64,000 nucleotides of DNA from assembly GCA_035079385.1 (NCBI GenBank), contig JAVHKY010000074.1, forward strand, positions 124,001 to 188,000, given 5' to 3'. The position numbers and the translations under genes were made by a program. Origin of the DNA: Aspidiotus rigidus (Eukaryota > Arthropoda > Insecta > Hemiptera > Diaspididae). Shown here piece by piece: positions 12,441 to 25,673 of this stretch (positions are counted from its first letter, which is position 1; every line of letters starts with the position of its first letter). The notes under the pieces are model-generated. The model had not been told where the DNA came from, searched no databases, and worked only from the letters and a program-made list of their open reading frames with translations.

Positions 12441-15400
12441 AAACGCGCAGCAACAAGTCTTCATCATTTCTATGTGTGTAGGTGGTTGTAGCCTGCCTCC
12501 CTTATCGCGCTCGTGATTTTTTCTTGAGAAAAATGTGATGGGAGATGGAAAATTATGAAATTGAATCACGAAGCGTTATGAGACACACGAAAACGATAGA
12601 GAGGAAGAGGAGGATCCTATTCACGGATAACAAGCAAATTGTGTTGTCCGTCTTCGGAAAGTTGATATAATTGAAGTCAGCGTTTCGTGTGGATGATTTT
12701 GAGAGGGAAAAATCAAATCTACAAAGTAGTAGGATTCTTTACCGCGTCCTAATGTTTTCTTTTTTCGAATTTGGTACCCACGACTAGATATTCTGGTTGA
12801 AAATGAGTTTTTGTAACTGTTTGATGACCTGTCTGATGTAACTGAACCTACAATTTTGAATTTTATCGCATCATAACGCGACAGTGAAGCGAAATTCTTT
12901 AACTAGATAAAATTCGAAAAATAACATAATTCTATCAAAGTTTTGCGAACAGATTAATACCATGAAAAAATATTTTGTACCGTAGGTCTTCCTTTTATAA
13001 CCGTTCCATACAACTTTGTGAACTCTTCATTTCCGTGGTTCTAGGTACCTCTTTCTTTTCTTCTGTTTTGTTTGCTTTTTCAAAACTTATTTTTACGGAG
13101 TGCCTGTGAAGATTTTCTTCTTTTTTTTTTCTGTTCGTTGACTTTTTCCTTTCTAATTTAAATGATAATATTTGACTAAATGACGAGAAAAATTTTGTAT
13201 GCAAAAACTTTGTTTATCGTCAATAATGTTGTTGTAATATTCCACAACAGCAGAAGAGAGAAATATTGATGTGCTGTTACTCGTGCAGCTGCAGAATATA
13301 GATTAGCGTAGATTCCCTCCTCTCTCCCCCCCCCTCCGAAAAGTGAGAATTTTTTGTCTCGGCCTGAAATTTTGAACAGCGTTTCCCTGTTCTTTGTTTG
13401 TCACATGCGAGGCGTATATATGGTATAAGAAAGTTGGAATTCATTCACATACTGTAATACGACGTCTACTTCTTTCCATTCTATTTTACTCAATTTCTCC
13501 TCCCATCAATGCCAGCTTTTGTATGAATACAAGAGATGCGTATTACAAATCTCCATCAGTTTTTAAATCTAGATGTTTCAATTTTAGGATCAAGAAATGG
13601 CCAGGTACTCTCAATATATGAGTTGGAAAGTGTGGACTGACAGTATTCTTGTGTTCATGTCACTTTTTGGGGCTCTTGCCTCGGCAAACGAAGAAAAGTT
13701 CCCTAGTCAATAAGAAGAGACGTGAATACTGAGGCGCATGGCGACTCGGTCTCGTTCAAATTATGCAAACAGTTTCACTGTACAATGTTTATTGAGACGA
13801 GTTCTAATTAATGAAGTTGAAATATATCGAAGTGCTCATTTGTGTACTCGAAAAGACGAACTTCGTGAACGCAATGGTGCGCAGTCGTTTTTGTAATTCT
13901 CTTTTGCAGTTATACAACTAAAGAGGAGATACCTCCAAAACAAAACATTGTCATTAGCTGCCCACATTAGGAGTATGAAACAAGTTGGCCGTGAGAGAGT
14001 TGTTCATGATTGCGAAAATTCAGTGCGTGTATAAATTTTGGTGTAAATGGACTATTTTATTTCAGGCTGATGTGCGGGAACTGTGCTGTGAAGTTGTGGT
14101 CAGCGCAGTGTGGGCCATCCGTTTTCAAGAGCGTTCAAAAACGGAAGAAAATTGATGTTTCAAACTATTTCCCTTGAACTGGAAACGAACTTGAATTGTT
14201 TTTGAATTTCGTGAAGCTTGTTCTTTTACTATTTTGAATGAAAATCTAAAAATATAATCGTTGTCAATACTCTCTTGATGAAAGTAGAACAATACGACAC
14301 TTTTTTAGTTCGTAAAATAATTGATTTCATTGAATGCAAAATTTTCCTTACTTGTTTCTTTTATCAGCTATTACGTGCGGTGAAAGATGGTACGTCGTGG
14401 AGGAGTAAAGTCACGAAAGCGTAGCTCGAAAATTGGGATTATCAAAATTATTCCAATCAACTTCTATTGTTCTTTTCTTACATTATTGTGACGAGGCGTT
14501 CAACTGCGATTCGGGTCGATGAGGAATGGTTCATTTTTTGTTGTTTTTGAAGAAAAGGTAGGAGTAAATGTCTCATGTGTCGAGAGTCAGTCAGTGCACA
14601 AAATTGTTTAAATGTGAATGAATTTTTTGGCCTTTGATGGCTGAACATGGTGATGGCCATAAAATGGGTTTCGGATTAAATTCATGGTAGTTTGTTGTCG
14701 AGGGAATTACGTTGTATCACTCGAGAGAAATGGTTTGAAAATTTTTTTTTACACATTTACCTCTTATCTTGTTGATAACGTCCTCTAGACCCCAGATGTG
14801 ATGCTGATCGATTATTATATCGGCTGAATCAGAAAAGCAACGAATAAGAATTTATAATTTTGTGTCTATATACAACAAACAAGTTCGATTTTCTTGATGA
14901 GAAAATAAAAACTGTTGACAATCCATTGAAATTTCAAGTTAATATTTTTTCATTTCCTCCTCATTGGGAGAAAGTTCCTTTTTTCGGCTTCGTCCGGACC
15001 ATTAATGATAACGTCTTCCAAATTCGTGGATTCAATGTATAGTGAAGTTATGTTTTCTCTTTATGCTCATTTCTGTGTATTCCAATAAATACTCGTCATG
15101 CCTACGTAACTCCTTAAAGTTCAGCTGAACATTTCGAATTGAGAGAGTATGAATTAGTGTTATATTTATGGAGAACCCTCTAGCTAACGGCAATGTTGTT
15201 AACCCATAAATTTTGTTTTAGTACCCTAAGCTGGAAACATTTGTGAGGAACATCGAATGATCTCGTGATATTTATGTGTTGAAATTCCATATTTGAATCA
15301 ACCGAACATTCTTTGGAAATAGTGTAACGATATTGAAACTAGTCAAAATCAGTTAGATAATGCTAGAGAGCTCTAAGAAAAACTATTAGAGAAGACAGCA

Positions 15401-17657
15401 CACTTCAACGTGAGAGAAAATATTATTCTCTTTTCCTACTTTCAAATCAATTATTTGAGCTTTTTCAGTGAAACGAGCCAGAAATATATGAGAAACGGTG
15501 TTGATAAAGAAGATTGTTTACAAGTTTTACTGGAGTACCCCTGTGGACTAGGTTATTGTAGTCGTTGATTTTCTCGTGATCGGTAGACGAGTTCGATCAT
15601 CTATTGTTTCAAGTACGAAGTTATTATTTCAGATTGTGAGGAAAAGGACTGCTAGCCTTGAGCGCTTCCTTGACAAACCGTATTCAATGAATGGAGTTCG
15701 TTGACTGATATTGTATTCGAAGTTCCGATCTTCTTTTCTGAAGCCGTCGACGAAGGAATTCGAATTCAATCCACAATAACTCCTCATTGTACGAAATTGC
15801 CCCTCGGTCCGAACAATACCCATAAATTTGGCTTCATCTCGAATTGAGGTGATAAGTAAGAACTAGGAAAATAACAATATTTCCGATAATGACTATCCTA
15901 CGTGGATGAACTGAAATAGAACCACCCAATCCACTTTTTTCCTCTATTTTTTCCCCCTCTTTCTAGTTTCTTTAGCTATTCAAAAAATACTCCACCTATT
16001 CTTAGGTTCGAAATATTTTCTCGTTCTTTCGATACTTCGTTTCTTTCATTTCTCTATTTTTTTTTTTCCTTCTTGCCGTAGAAACTTTGATATTCTATTT
16101 TGTTTGGTGAAGGATAAAATTTGTATGGGGTATATATCGTAAACACGTATCGGAGCCCCCGGCCTCGATGGATTTTTATAACTTTCATCCACAACGCAGC
16201 CATGTGTCGTAATCATAAAAATAAGAAAGGAATTGACTTTATAACGTATAGTAGTGTACCGAAGAAGAAGAAGGAACTTCTATTTTCTCTTGTTCATATA
16301 TTCGCGTGGTTTAGATACAAGTACGAAAAATAGGGGAGAGAAAAAATAAGAAAAAAAAAGGTAGGCAATGAAGAGTGCCCTACGCGTCCTGTATGCAACT
16401 GCTGTCTCCATTTTTCGTATATTTCACGTATTATCTTTTAAATAAAATTCCATTATTTCCCTTACCATCCTTTTATTTGAACGTAAAAACTTTTGAAATC
16501 TGATGCGGTAATAAAGTACGCGAGTAAAATGATGCGCAAGGTAAATTATGAGCAAAAAAAGTTGTGTAAATAATCTCAGAATGTGGGTCGTAATTCTTAT
16601 GAAAAATCAAAAGAAACTATATTTCATTTATCAACACAACCAAAAACGGGGTATCGTACAAGAGTAAAATATTATTCAATGAGGAAAATTGGAACGTATT
16701 ATCGAATTTTCCAAATACTTGACATCTTGTGATCATGAGTGGGACTTTCAATGTTTGAGAAAGTGAAAATTCTCTACTCATTGTAATTTCGTCGAAAGAT
16801 ATTGACGTTGGCCTACCGTCGAAAAAATTGCTCGAGATTTCTCAATAGAAAAACTCACGACTTCTTCAACCGTATGACCGTTTATTATCCTTTATACTAT
16901 ATGAAATTAATGAGGGTGAAGTATGGGAAAAAATATCTATTCTTGCACCATATCTTCTGAAAATTTTCCTAGCGAGAACAATTTCATTATTTTGTACCTG
17001 TTAAAGGAGAAAAATGGATCAAACGGAGCCTATCTTGATGGACGTTGCTACTATCTTGTGCATTTCAATATATGTTTTGTCCTCAACACTAATGCTAGTT
17101 GGTTTTATGATTTTCTTTTTACCTATCACTGGTATTTTTCAAATTTCTCCTTTGTAGAACCGGAGTACTTTTAATCATTTTTTCATAGCATTTAGTTTTA
17201 GTTTCTCTTTGTTTTTAAGAGTTTTGTATCTCTCAGTCAGGAAGTCGTCATTTGGATTTTGTGGGCTTGTAGATGTAGTTTGTCCCTCTCAGTAATATTT
17301 TGTATTATTTTAATGATTGCATAGCTGTATCTACGTGAATGAGGAAACTCCCTAATTTGTGAATTTCAGCAATCACTGAGTATACTCTCGTTTTTAAAAC
17401 TTTGAAGATCTTGTATATCATAGTAGCTCAGTTGGCGATTCCTTTCTTAATTGAATCTCGATTTCACGTAGAATATCTACAATTTTTGATGAGTTGAAAT
17501 GATGCAGGAACAAGCATTTCTATTTTTATTCTTGACGACAAATCCTTTGAGCTTTTGGATCGGTAGGGTTCGGGTACACAACATCGCCACCTCATCTACA
17601 AGAACGATCAATATAGACTCTTGAAATGACTAATTTTACAATAGTGATCTCGAATAG
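12441..17657. other. No gene recognised
   Basis: More than 5 kb of AT-rich sequence with short open frames only. No family signature, TIR pair or LTR pair was noticed. Confidence 0.5.
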
Positions 17658-17842
17658 ATGCTGAATCGAAGGAAAGGTCCAGCAGTATGGGGCCTTCGCA
17701 CTCAGATGGATCGAAATCTCTATCGTGAAAATATGCAAAATGAAATTCTCAATACACCCAAGTATCGTAAACGGCTCTGTAGAAGACTTAACCATCAATC
17801 GACGCGATGATGATATTGTCGAATACACCGGAGTGATTTTGG
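17658..17842 (+). pseudogene. MTO1: MTO1 (MnmG/GidA-like) exon-sized fragment
   Basis: The translation contains [20 protein letters not shown], which matches the highly conserved GPAV-x-x-x-R-x-Q-x-D-x-x-x-Y block of MnmG/GidA. MTO1 is the mitochondrial form and catalyses 5-carboxymethylaminomethyl modification of the tRNA wobble uridine. After a frameshift at about 17760, the next frame continues the family with [10 protein letters not shown] and then an EYTGVILG-like strand. The piece is only about 61 codons. It is bounded by AG (17656-17657) and by GTATGA (17843), so it resembles a single exon with its splice sites. No neighbouring MTO1 exon was found. The frameshift argues for a duplicated, dead exon; a sequencing error in a live exon cannot be excluded. 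Confidence 0.7.
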
Positions 17843-20800
17843 GTATGAAATGTTTCAGTTCTTGCTTTCAATCGGTTGTCTCATGATCTTAAAAACCTTC
17901 ATTTGCTTCGAGAACAAGTGTAAGCTTCTTTGCCATTTCTTCTAAAGACGTAGAGTTATTGACTTTTTGAATAGCGTTAGTAAGGGTAAGTTTTTTTCTT
18001 TGAGCGATGTGGTGATCTGGGCTGGTTGGAGTACGTACTCTTAATGTGCGCCAGTTCTATTCTCATGCCGTTATTCTGGAGCAGTTTTGAGGCTTTTGGT
18101 ACACGTACGTGCAGCATCATCCGGAGGTAATGCTGCGACAGTGTCTGCAATCTTAACACAGTTCTGTGCGTAATACTTATAAAAGGAGAATGGTTTCTGC
18201 AAAGTACTCAATTATTATATTTGCTTTCACTAAAAATATGCGATTTTATGTGAGTATATACAAAAATATGTGATGAAAAATTTCATGGAATCGCTCGGAG
18301 GTCCTGAGACACCTTTCTAACTCACCGACTTCTCAATTGGAGCAAAAGATATATGTAAAAAAATTTTTTACTGGCCTCAATTACTATCTAAAACCATAAT
18401 CTAGGAGAAAGAGCAGCCATTTACGTAATTGTGACAAGAATTTGGCATATCTCGCCAAGGACCTTCAGTATCACAAATGTGACTGAAGATGGACGTGACG
18501 TAAGTGAAAACAAACAAGCGAGGATTTGGTGTTTGAAGAGAGACGCGTACGAACTCCTCAATAATTAGTATAATATAAGCAGTGGGTAAAACATGGAAAG
18601 GGTCGAATTAAGCTACGAGCATCATCATCGTATGTAGCTAAGTTAATCACTGTACGTAATTGTCGTAATTGTTCTCGTTAAGTATTACACGTTTGTAAAT
18701 CGTGAATGCCGTGTCTCTTTTTGTAGACCGACGAAACGAGGTGCTCCGTCATAGTAATACATGCAAAAAATTATCATTTTCAAATTGTCATTATATTTAG
18801 GGCTAATGTTTCGTATCCTGAGGAAATGAAGGCTTTCTGAATTCAGACCGCGTTACAAGTTATCTGGAAATAAATGCAGAAGTCTACAGTGAGGTCATAA
18901 TTGCAGACTTGCTCACAACCATTCACATGAAATGACGACCTTCTAAATTTGAGATCGCGGTACAAAATTGTTGAATCGCTGAATTCAGCCAATATCGGGG
19001 ACATTTATTACAAGAAAGATCGTCATATGAACACGGTTCTGAAGAATATCAATGAGGAAGTGGTGCGCCCAACTTCAATGTATTCATCAAAGTATCTGTG
19101 TAGTATAAAAACTCAGCCGTGTTAAACTAATCCCATAGCGTGTTTAATTATCCCCATCTTAGTCTCAGACATTTATGAGTTGATCTTGAAAATTTTCGCA
19201 GACAACCGCGCCTAACTACCCTCCCTAATTCTACCATTCAGATTTCTCGTTGTTTGTCTCGAAGATTTCAATTTTTTTAATCTGGTGGTAAAAAGAGGTA
19301 ATCCGTTGTTCTGGAATACGATTGTATCCATAAATCTTGCATCAGCGGTACGTACGAATTGTGTAATCCGTACACAATAGAAAGAGAGAGCTTTGTATAA
19401 TATTAAGGATACATCAGATCTAATGCATATCAACAAAATATTCGGACGAGTAGAGTATTATTTACCAAAAGATAATAGATTTGATGTAGCTTTGACAAGT
19501 TAATTAATGTAGTAAACCTATTACGGATTGGCACAGAGAGAGAGTTGGAATCGTATCTGACGAATATGCGGAGAGCTTATTTCTGCGATACGCTACGTTC
19601 GGGATTTGTAGGTCTACAGGTTGCGGAAAACAACGATATAGACAAGACAGAGGGCTAAAGCGAGAATGAGTACGCGTTAGAGCAAAGGGTTAGCAACGGG
19701 CTCATACAGGAAGGACAGAAACAGTAGTTGATGATTATGCATGACTTTGAAAGTTTGGTTGTTTCAACTTCGGACAAGGCCTAGACTCTTCCTCCTTCCT
19801 GCACCTTGCGTATAACATCCCGTTAGTTGCTAAAGGAAATTAGAATGATGAACCTGCGAAAATATGCGACAGCTCGTTCACTGGATGCGATATTATATAC
19901 GTGAAAGAAACGACTACAGGAAGTCCTGTGCGGTACCGTTGGCGCAAAAGAGAAAGTTGACCAGACGAGGACCTTACTTTTTCGCAGCCATAAAATATAG
20001 CCCGTTAAATAACCATTAACCGAATAGAGACTGCATTTGAAGGGTTGTAACCTTGTATCTCGTATTAAAACTTCGTTTTTTTTTTTTTTTTTTTTTTCTC
20101 GTATACCAACTTCTCGTTTTATGCGTGTCCGATGTATGCGTTTGATGGCGTGTCTGTCTCGAAAAGAAACGTTGGAGTGGTGGCAATTTATAGAGAAAAT
20201 ATCGATGCGAGCACTATAAACAAGAAGACAGTTTCATAAATTTTTAGAAAATGAAAGCAACCTGACCCACTAAAACAAAATACATCGAGATATTTTCGTG
20301 AAAGATAATTCTGTTTACTTGATTCTTTGGTCTTCAATTTCGGTTTTTTTCGTATTTGTGCTTCACTTCTTTGAAAAAAAAGCCATTGTATAAAAATGGC
20401 TTTGAATATTGTAGAAATTGAATACCTTACGTTATTATGGTAAGGTGTGAACGCGTTTGTCTTATCCGCCGTGAACGCGCCTGGTTTATAAACCAGGAAC
20501 ACATCTAATTTATGAGAACTTTAGTGCGCGAAATGATTTCATTTTAATTTCCTGTTCTTAATCCAAATTTAACTTGTCTCCAAAATATAATCCCTCTCCC
20601 CTGGGGCAATATACATGTTCGTTTGATGTGTAAACTTACGAAGTGAAATTTCGCATTCAAATATTCCATCTCATACAACGGTGGTACAAGTCATTACTTT
20701 ATTAAAGTAAGTTGATGCAAATGATTCTTGAAGTCGAACGGTATACACTAATGCTGCATAAATTACAAAACTGAATATTCAGTGTGTATGACAGAATTGC

Positions 20801-21520
20801 CGTGTCGGAAAATTATTTGGAATGGCCGCAAAATCTTCGTGCCACAGCTTCCGGTGGAAAAATGTCAGCCTACATTTTTCAACAAATTTATGAATAATTC
20901 TGTACTAGAACTAGTAATTATCGCCTAGGAAAAATGGCTCAGTTACAAACGTTGCCTTTCTTTTCTTATGGAAGATCGATAATTCTGTGAATGTACTCGT
21001 CTCGAAGTAATCGTTCATTGATATCCCCAAATTGAACTTTGACGTACCGCCGTGCAAATATTGACGAATACGAAGTGATGAGTCTTCTCTGTTTACGTCT
21101 CGCGTATGCTTAGAACTCAGAAGCAGATAAGCTGCCGAATGAATAACTTTTGATGGTTCCCGTCTCCCTCTCTGAGATATTTATTTTCGATTGATTACAA
21201 GAAATGTAGGAAAATTAAGCAATTGATCTCTAGAATTTAATGAAATTCTGCCTTTATTTTGCACACCGGAGTATAAGAACTTAGCTGAAGATGATTCATT
21301 CATATTTTGTCGTTCGAAGTTTAGGCAGGAAGTTCAAGCTTCCAAATTACTTGGATACTAAAAGTTGTATATAAAATGAAAATCGATTAAAATCTAGCTT
21401 CTGTATTGAGGCATTGAGTATTTTCCAATATATTTGGCGATCCACAGGCATGAGTGGATCCAGTTTTTCGATATTTTCTTCTTTTTTTTTTTTGAGCCGT
21501 TATACCTATTTCCTGGCACT
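17843..21520. other. No gene recognised
   Basis: AT-rich DNA with no recognisable coding sequence. A perfect 18-bp palindrome, CCTGGTTTATAAACCAGG, lies at 20480-20497, and a T-run lies at about 20076-20096. Confidence 0.5.
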
Positions 21521-21806
21521 TTTATAAAAAATAGAATGGTTTGAATTCGTCATTATGGTCACTTTTGTATTCTAAATGATAATACCCTCGAGTTGTAATT
21601 TTTCCAAGTTTTTGCGGCGGACGGCGCACGGAAAATTCCTCAAAAAGCCCCCCATAAAACAGGTTTATAAAAAATAGAATGGTTTGAATTCGTCATTATG
21701 GTCACTTTTGTATTCTAAATGATAATACCCTCGAGTTGAAATTTTTCCAAGTTTTTGCGGCGGACGGCGCACGGAAAATTCCTCAAAAAGCCCCCCACAA
21801 AACAGG
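21521..21806. repeat. 143-bp tandem duplication, transposon terminus
   Basis: A 143-bp unit occurs twice in direct orientation (21521-21663 and 21664-21806) with only a few mismatches. Each unit holds CCCTCGAGTTG, a T-run, GCGGCGGACGGCGCACGG and CCCCCCAYAAAACAGG. The latter half matches the right terminus of the satellite element at 459-1956. The second copy continues into TTCCCTG, the outermost part of that terminus. The duplication is recent compared with other copies. Confidence 0.85.
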
Positions 21807-21846
21807 TTCCCTGTTGAAAACAACAAAATAACGACAATAGCGACTC

Positions 21847-22810
21847 TCAATTATTCGGGGACGCTCTCCACCCATATGGAGCAGTACTTCTAGGTATTAT
21901 CCTTGGGCGGAGATATCCTTCAGGTGAGAAAATTTCATCCGAATAATTAGTCCGAAAACGAGGAGGTATCATCCACTCATCCTGTTCAGCCCTTATGTTA
22001 TTATCGTGGAATATCATCAAGTATTTCTCGAATTGTTTGGGAGAAATTCTATCGGCACGAGCACCGTCGGGAATGGGGATTATTTTTTCGTCTGGGTGGT
22101 CCGAACGCGCGTAATACTTGGCTCTCGTTGCCGGACTTATTTCTTTCCTCAAACACCCTTCTTGATTTCTATCAACCCTTTCCACCAATCTATACCACTC
22201 GCGCACCTCGCTAGCCAGGACTTTTCCTGTTTCGCGATGGATGAGGTATAGACGGTTGCGTTCATCTGAAATAGCCACCACATAATGCTGCAAATTGTCA
22301 TAACCTAGAGTAACCTCTATAAATTCTAACGGCAGACATACGGTACTATTAACTTGATACTCCTGTTTTTGTTTCCATCTTATGTTAACAACTGCGGAAG
22401 TCTTCTTTGTCAGCTGCTTTTGTACGGACAGAGGAGGACAATAACCTCTAAGGGTGCTACCAATGGCTGACCCATTCGACCCTAAGTCTATTAGTGCTCT
22501 CACCCTTTTTCCGTTGATATAGGAGTACACACTTGGCACCGCCCGTGTCCAGTGGTCATGGAAACACCTCCTCAATCCTCCCGACAACGGGTGGGTCATG
22601 TATACATTCGGAGATTCTTTGACTATATTGAATTTTAGCAGAGTTGCATCTTCGGGTAGCCTCCTCAATGTATCTTTAATAACGAGTCGATTTAGCATCT
22701 CAGTTTCTTCCTCCACAGTTTCTCCTTTTTTCAACGGGAAAGTGATCAGCTTATCTAAAGGGGGCTGTGGGAATAGTGGAGAAGATAGTCCAGGAGGTGG
22801 TCTTATTGAT
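21847..22810 (-). CDS. LTR-element gag/protease ORF, truncated
   Basis: The minus strand is open for about 320 codons (21847 to about 22810). It contains VRALIDLGSNGSAI, the flap-and-active-site pattern of a retropepsin (aspartic protease) that cuts Gag and Gag-Pol in retrotransposons. The usual D-T/S-G is D-L-G here, so activity is doubtful. No zinc knuckle or reverse transcriptase follows. The frame has no ATG near its start; the conventional limit at 22734 is a TTG. Its 5' side stops just before the mariner fragment at 22815. I cannot decide between Ty3/gypsy, BEL and a domesticated retropepsin-like protein. LTRs were not found. Confidence 0.55.
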
Positions 22811-22814
22811 TAAA

Positions 22815-23165
22815 CTCATTTTTCGAAACGATCATAAGAATCCGCGTCGATTCCAATTTGATCCCTTGTATGGTCCCCAAATACCACTCCACTCCACATC
22901 ACATCGGATCCTTGAGGCGATCGAGAAGAAAGAAGTTGCAGGGGGCCAAATCAGGTGAATACAGAAGTTGGTCAATCACTGGGCTCTGATTTTTGGCGAA
23001 GAAGTCCTTGACAATAAAGGCCGTATGCGAAGGCGTATTGTCATAGTGAATGATGGTGTTCTAGTCTGTCTATAATTGCGGTCTTTTCTCGCGAACAAGT
23101 TCACGGAATTTTTGCTGAAAAGAAACGTAATATTCGCCAAAGACAGAGTGTGTCCGGTAGGGACC
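22815..23165 (-). pseudogene. Mariner transposase fragment
   Basis: Read on the minus strand, this contains FGEYYVSF, then LVREKRPQL, then IIHYDNTPSHTA (second catalytic Asp). About 34 residues later comes YSPDLAPCNFF (third catalytic Asp). That spacing and order are typical of mariner D,D34D transposases. A stop codon interrupts the frame between LVREKRPQL and the catalytic block, and another follows the last motif. The N-terminal helix-turn-helix and first Asp are missing. It directly adjoins the protease ORF, whose 5' end may have been cut by this insertion. Confidence 0.8.
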
Positions 23166-25134
23166 TATTCGTGCATTTCAATTCCCTCGGAATAAGAAAA
23201 AAAACAATGAGATGCACTTTGATGTGCGATTTTCATCTTTTGGCTTTTTTCGGTCTCAGCGTCGTCATCTTGTTCCAACTATACGAGACTGGAACTTTTT
23301 TTTCAATATCTTTCTAGAACTAACTAAAAACATATTTTTGTAGAACTTTGCCATTGTTTATGCGTAGGCTCTAATATCTCGCGAAAAGTATTCGTGCCTT
23401 TCGCAGAGCATGAACTTTGAGACGTTTTTTTCTTCTCTTTACCATTGAGGAATAATTTTGTACAAATAAAGTTTTCCGTTAACAAGCCCCTCTTTCGTGA
23501 AAGAAGGTGACTTACAAAAGAATACTTTGATACAATATAAAACTGACGAAAATTTGCTTTTTCTCGCGCAGGTTTGTATTATTGATACAAATGTACCATA
23601 TTGGCACGTGTTTTAAGACGTTTACGTGCGTACTAGCAAATAGTATCTGCTCATGTGCTACGTCTGCAGAATACATAACTGAGATTTGAGAGTGAGAAAG
23701 TGGTGTGATGTATTTCACTATACTTTATTGCAACCTTTAGGGAAACACGAAAGAAAGTGGGAGGAAGAGAAAAGAAGTTTATCGACGATAACCTCACGTG
23801 TTCCGTGTCCCGTGAGAAGATCAAGATCTAATAAAATGAATAAATATATTATATATATTTTTTCACTCCGCGAGATATTTATCATTCTACGAATTTCAAT
23901 ATTTATTTAGGGCTGAACGGCAGAAAATGAAGAGATACTGCGACACATTTTGAGCATCTACCTGCACAATGCTACGCATTCAAAAAATGTTTTTCACGTA
24001 GCTATTGTAAAATTCATGGCATTTCTTCTCCGTCTTTCTCCTCCATTGCCCTACATTAGCGCGATACTCTTTAAGACATAAATGGCTTTCCGATTGAAAT
24101 TCACTTGAAACTAGTCTTAAAAGAGCAATTTATGCCGACTGGAGCACAATGCAGAACTTCCTTCGGTCGTATAACTCTTTTTTCTCCTTCCTTTTTCTTT
24201 GTGTAACGACGATGTAGTTTAACTGAACTAATTCGTTTCTTTCTATCACACTGTAAAAGTGATTCCAAATGAAAATTTCGAGTAAAGAAAGTGTATCGCG
24301 CCACGTGCGGGTGCAACCGACATAAAATGAAAATAGGTAGCGGTCTATTCTTCAAACGAGTATTTTCCCCGATCGAAGCTTTGAGTTCTGTAAAACGTCG
24401 AAATTTACCCTCATTATTATTTTGCTCAATGGCGGGTATATTCTTTGAAAAAACCGAATCTTTTGGTCAATGGGCAAAGATTATCAGAGGATGTTGACTA
24501 GGAAGATTTTGTAGAGTGAAGTTGTTCTGACTATTTTGAAAAGTACTCGTAAAGCAACTGATATTCATCGCTATGCACTGCTTGACCAGGTATTGTAAAT
24601 AGTGGGAAGTAAACCCCACGTGGACCCACAAGGCTTCTGTGCTGCCTCTTTGATGCCCACCACTGTGGCTTTTTGATGATCTGCAGTCTCTCAGCAAAAA
24701 ACTCACGTAAGATATGCGACGATTGACGCCGGAGTAGCATTGTAGGTATTCTAGAGAAATGTGCACTTCTAGCAGTACTTTACTATACGCTTTCGAAATA
24801 CACTGATTCCCGACGTCCCTCTTAGCGTTGTGTATCCCATAAATTACGATATGAAGTGTTTAACGATGAGAAAGTTGAGCAAACCAGAACTACGTAATAT
24901 CTCAGGAACTGACGAATTATAGAAACAGTTATAATCATCAACAAAAACACTTTCAAGATTCTCAACATCATCAGTTGAAGAGAAAGAGATATCCAAATCT
25001 CCCCTGAGAAGAGTTTTAGAAAATTGAAACCAAACAGTAATAAAATCAACTCAAATGATCAAGAGAAACAATAAAGAGAGATGTTTCAGCGCATTAGAAC
25101 CATCGCAGTCGTGTGGGTGCGTCGGACATTCAAT
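23166..25134. other. No gene recognised
   Basis: AT-rich sequence. Overlapping minus-strand frames at 24467-24766 are unremarkable. This is the left flank of the miniature LTR element. Confidence 0.5.
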
Positions 25135-25300
25135 ATAGTTCACAAATTAAACTTCAAAAATCAGAACGTGCACAGTGAACTCAGTTGAACCGTAACGACG
25201 AGGACGGTATTTCTACTAACCATATATTATTAAGTATTCAGTTGATGATGAGCTTGCGTGAAGTAAAGGAGGAACAGTGGAACACTGTTGCTACTCAACA
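25135..25300 (-). repeat. LTR, downstream copy
   Basis: This 166-bp copy is near-identical to 25674-25839. One visible difference is GGAACAGTGG here against GGAACCGTGG in the other copy (plus strand). Confidence 0.75.
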
Positions 25301-25577
25301 CTCTGCCAAAATTTGATGTAGAAAAAAATTCATGCAAGTTTTCTGAAACTAGCTTCTCAATTGTCGACCTTTGTAACTCGTTTTCAGATAAATTATCTTT
25401 ACTGTTATTACCGTTATCATTCCCAACCAAATTATCTCTGCTGTTTTCACCAGGACCGTCGGTATTATTGTCTTCAAGATTTCTTTCAACTTCTTCATAA
25501 TCGCTCTCGCCTAAGAGTCGATCTTCCTCATTTTCGCCGGTTTTCGCAGATTTTTTCGTCGATCTCGCACGAGCCAT
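25301..25577 (-). pseudogene. gag-like N-terminal ORF fused into LTR
   Basis: The frame begins with an ATG at 25577 and encodes a basic start (MARARSTKKSAKTGENEED). A strongly acidic, Asn-rich region follows, with three related NSRDNL/NSKDNL/ENELQ segments. The frame then crosses into the LTR and stops at 25230. Its position between LTRs and after a leader suggests the first residues of a Ty1/copia- or BEL-type Gag. No nucleocapsid or protease motif survives. The upstream leader (about 25607-25674) is palindromic: TTTTTACGGTTGAT pairs with ATCAACCGTAAAAA. Confidence 0.5.
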
Positions 25578-25673
25578 AACAATTATACGAGAAAAGAAAA
25601 ATTTTTACGGTTGATGTTGGTTAAGTTGATAAAAATAGTTGATTTTTAGTCGATTTTTATCAACCGTAAAAAA

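Noticed and set aside
22006..22251. 81-codon plus-strand ORF
   Set aside because: It is antisense to the retropepsin-like ORF, with no supporting motif.
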